From a virus: a DNA stretch of 20,078 nt. Below are positions 19,780-20,078 of the stretch, in pieces; positions within the stretch are counted from its first letter, which is position 1, and each line of letters begins with the position of its first letter. The translations under genes were made by a program, and so were the position numbers. The stretch lies in the IMG/VR virus record IMGVR_UViG_3300025701_000679, positions 1-20,078 of that record; one strand, 5' to 3'. The notes under the pieces are model-generated. The model was not told the origin of the DNA and did no database searches. It saw nothing but the letters and a program-made list of their open reading frames with translations.

Positions 19780-20078
19780 TAGTTTGGGGAATAGTCGGCA
19801 ATAGTCACGATGCCAGCTTAGCCGTATTTGATGACAACAAACTATTATGGGCGGGCCTTGCCAAAGACTTTAGCGGTGTACCTAATGACCCTGATCTAAA
19901 TGATGCCATTGTAGAACATGCACTGCAATATGGCAAGCCCAACAAAGTCATATGGTATGAACGTCCGTTCCTAAAGACACTGCGACAATGGCGTGCAGGA
20001 CAAGGTTGGTTAGGCAAAGAGAACAACATCAGAGCCTACCTTAAACAGTGGAACATCTCCTGCAAAATAGAGTATACC
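19776..20078 (+). CDS. NodU/CmcH-type carbamoyltransferase, 3' truncated by the window
   Basis: The first 101 residues of a carbamoyltransferase. The N-terminus IVWGIVGNSHDASLAVFDD is the hallmark of the family's ASKHA-type (actin-like) N-terminal domain: a strand, a Gly, then H-D-A-S-x-A. The next part ends in DPDLNDAIVEHALQYG, then KVIWYERPFLKTLRQW, where the family has E-x-P-x-x-K. Full-length members run to 500-600 residues and carbamoylate sugars such as Nod-factor or antibiotic glycosides from carbamoyl phosphate. The stretch is open to the end of the window. ATG at 19776 overlaps the tiny gene's stop by ATGA. It would add another tailoring activity to the glycan enzymes at 1700-9164. 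Confidence 0.88.
   Translation, partial: MIVWGIVGNSHDASLAVFDDNKLLWAGLAKDFSGVPNDPDLNDAIVEHALQYGKPNKVIWYERPFLKTLRQWRAGQGWLGKENNIRAYLKQWNISCKIEYT

Overview
The window looks like part of a T4-like (tailed, contractile-tail) marine bacteriophage genome. The evidence is a set of T4-type replication and recombination genes: uvsX (cut by the left edge), uvsY, uvsW, a probable clamp-loader small subunit (gp62-like) and a gp61-type primase. The genes are packed with ATGA/TAATG junctions, the composition is AT-rich, and there are late-promoter boxes of the NATAAATA type. Gene content (peptide deformylase, 2OG-Fe(II) oxygenase, Kdo and surface-glycan genes) resembles phages of marine cyanobacteria or SAR11-like bacteria. 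No photosynthesis gene or other host-specific marker is present, so the host cannot be decided from this window.

Layout. 1-1700: uvsX, a 76-aa acidic protein and uvsY. 1700-9164: a glycan cassette. It holds a GT8-like glycosyltransferase, a GT25-like glycosyltransferase, an FkbM methyltransferase, a sulfotransferase on the minus strand, a cytidylyltransferase-cupin fusion, a second and a third GT-A-like protein, and three GT-B-like proteins that are clearly paralogous to each other. 9179-11810: a 391-aa unknown with its own strong sigma70-type promoter, then uvsW. 11816-13194: four small genes (unknown, cupin, two-TM membrane protein, unknown). 13191-14616: kdsA and kdsB, a phage-encoded route from Kdo-8-P synthesis to CMP-Kdo. 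14592-16919: gp62-like protein, a C2HC-finger protein, peptide deformylase, a small unknown and a 2OG-Fe(II) oxygenase. 16900-17472: a 190-aa miniature protein resembling the catalytic core of bacterial DNA polymerase III alpha. 17462-17833: a minus-strand unknown. 17854-18639: a probable beta-rich virion protein behind a late promoter. 18674-20078: primase, a tiny basic protein and the start of a NodU-type carbamoyltransferase.

How it fits together. The replication genes serve recombination-dependent phage DNA replication. Interleaved with them are enough sugar-activating (KdsA, KdsB, cytidylyltransferase), sugar-transferring (six glycosyltransferase-like proteins) and tailoring enzymes (methyl-, sulfo-, carbamoyl-transferase) to build or remodel a surface glycan. 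Whether this acts on the host envelope or on the virion cannot be told from sequence.

The least expected observations are: (i) five genes whose start codon lies where transcription should begin, two from sigma70-type and three from late-type promoters, which predicts leaderless mRNAs; (ii) the mini polymerase III alpha-like protein, which keeps all three presumptive catalytic aspartates; (iii) the tandem of three GT-B paralogues, one of which has lost the His-Pro motif. I saw no tRNA, rRNA, CRISPR array, insertion sequence or convincing terminator. No stretch longer than 300 bases lacks a gene.
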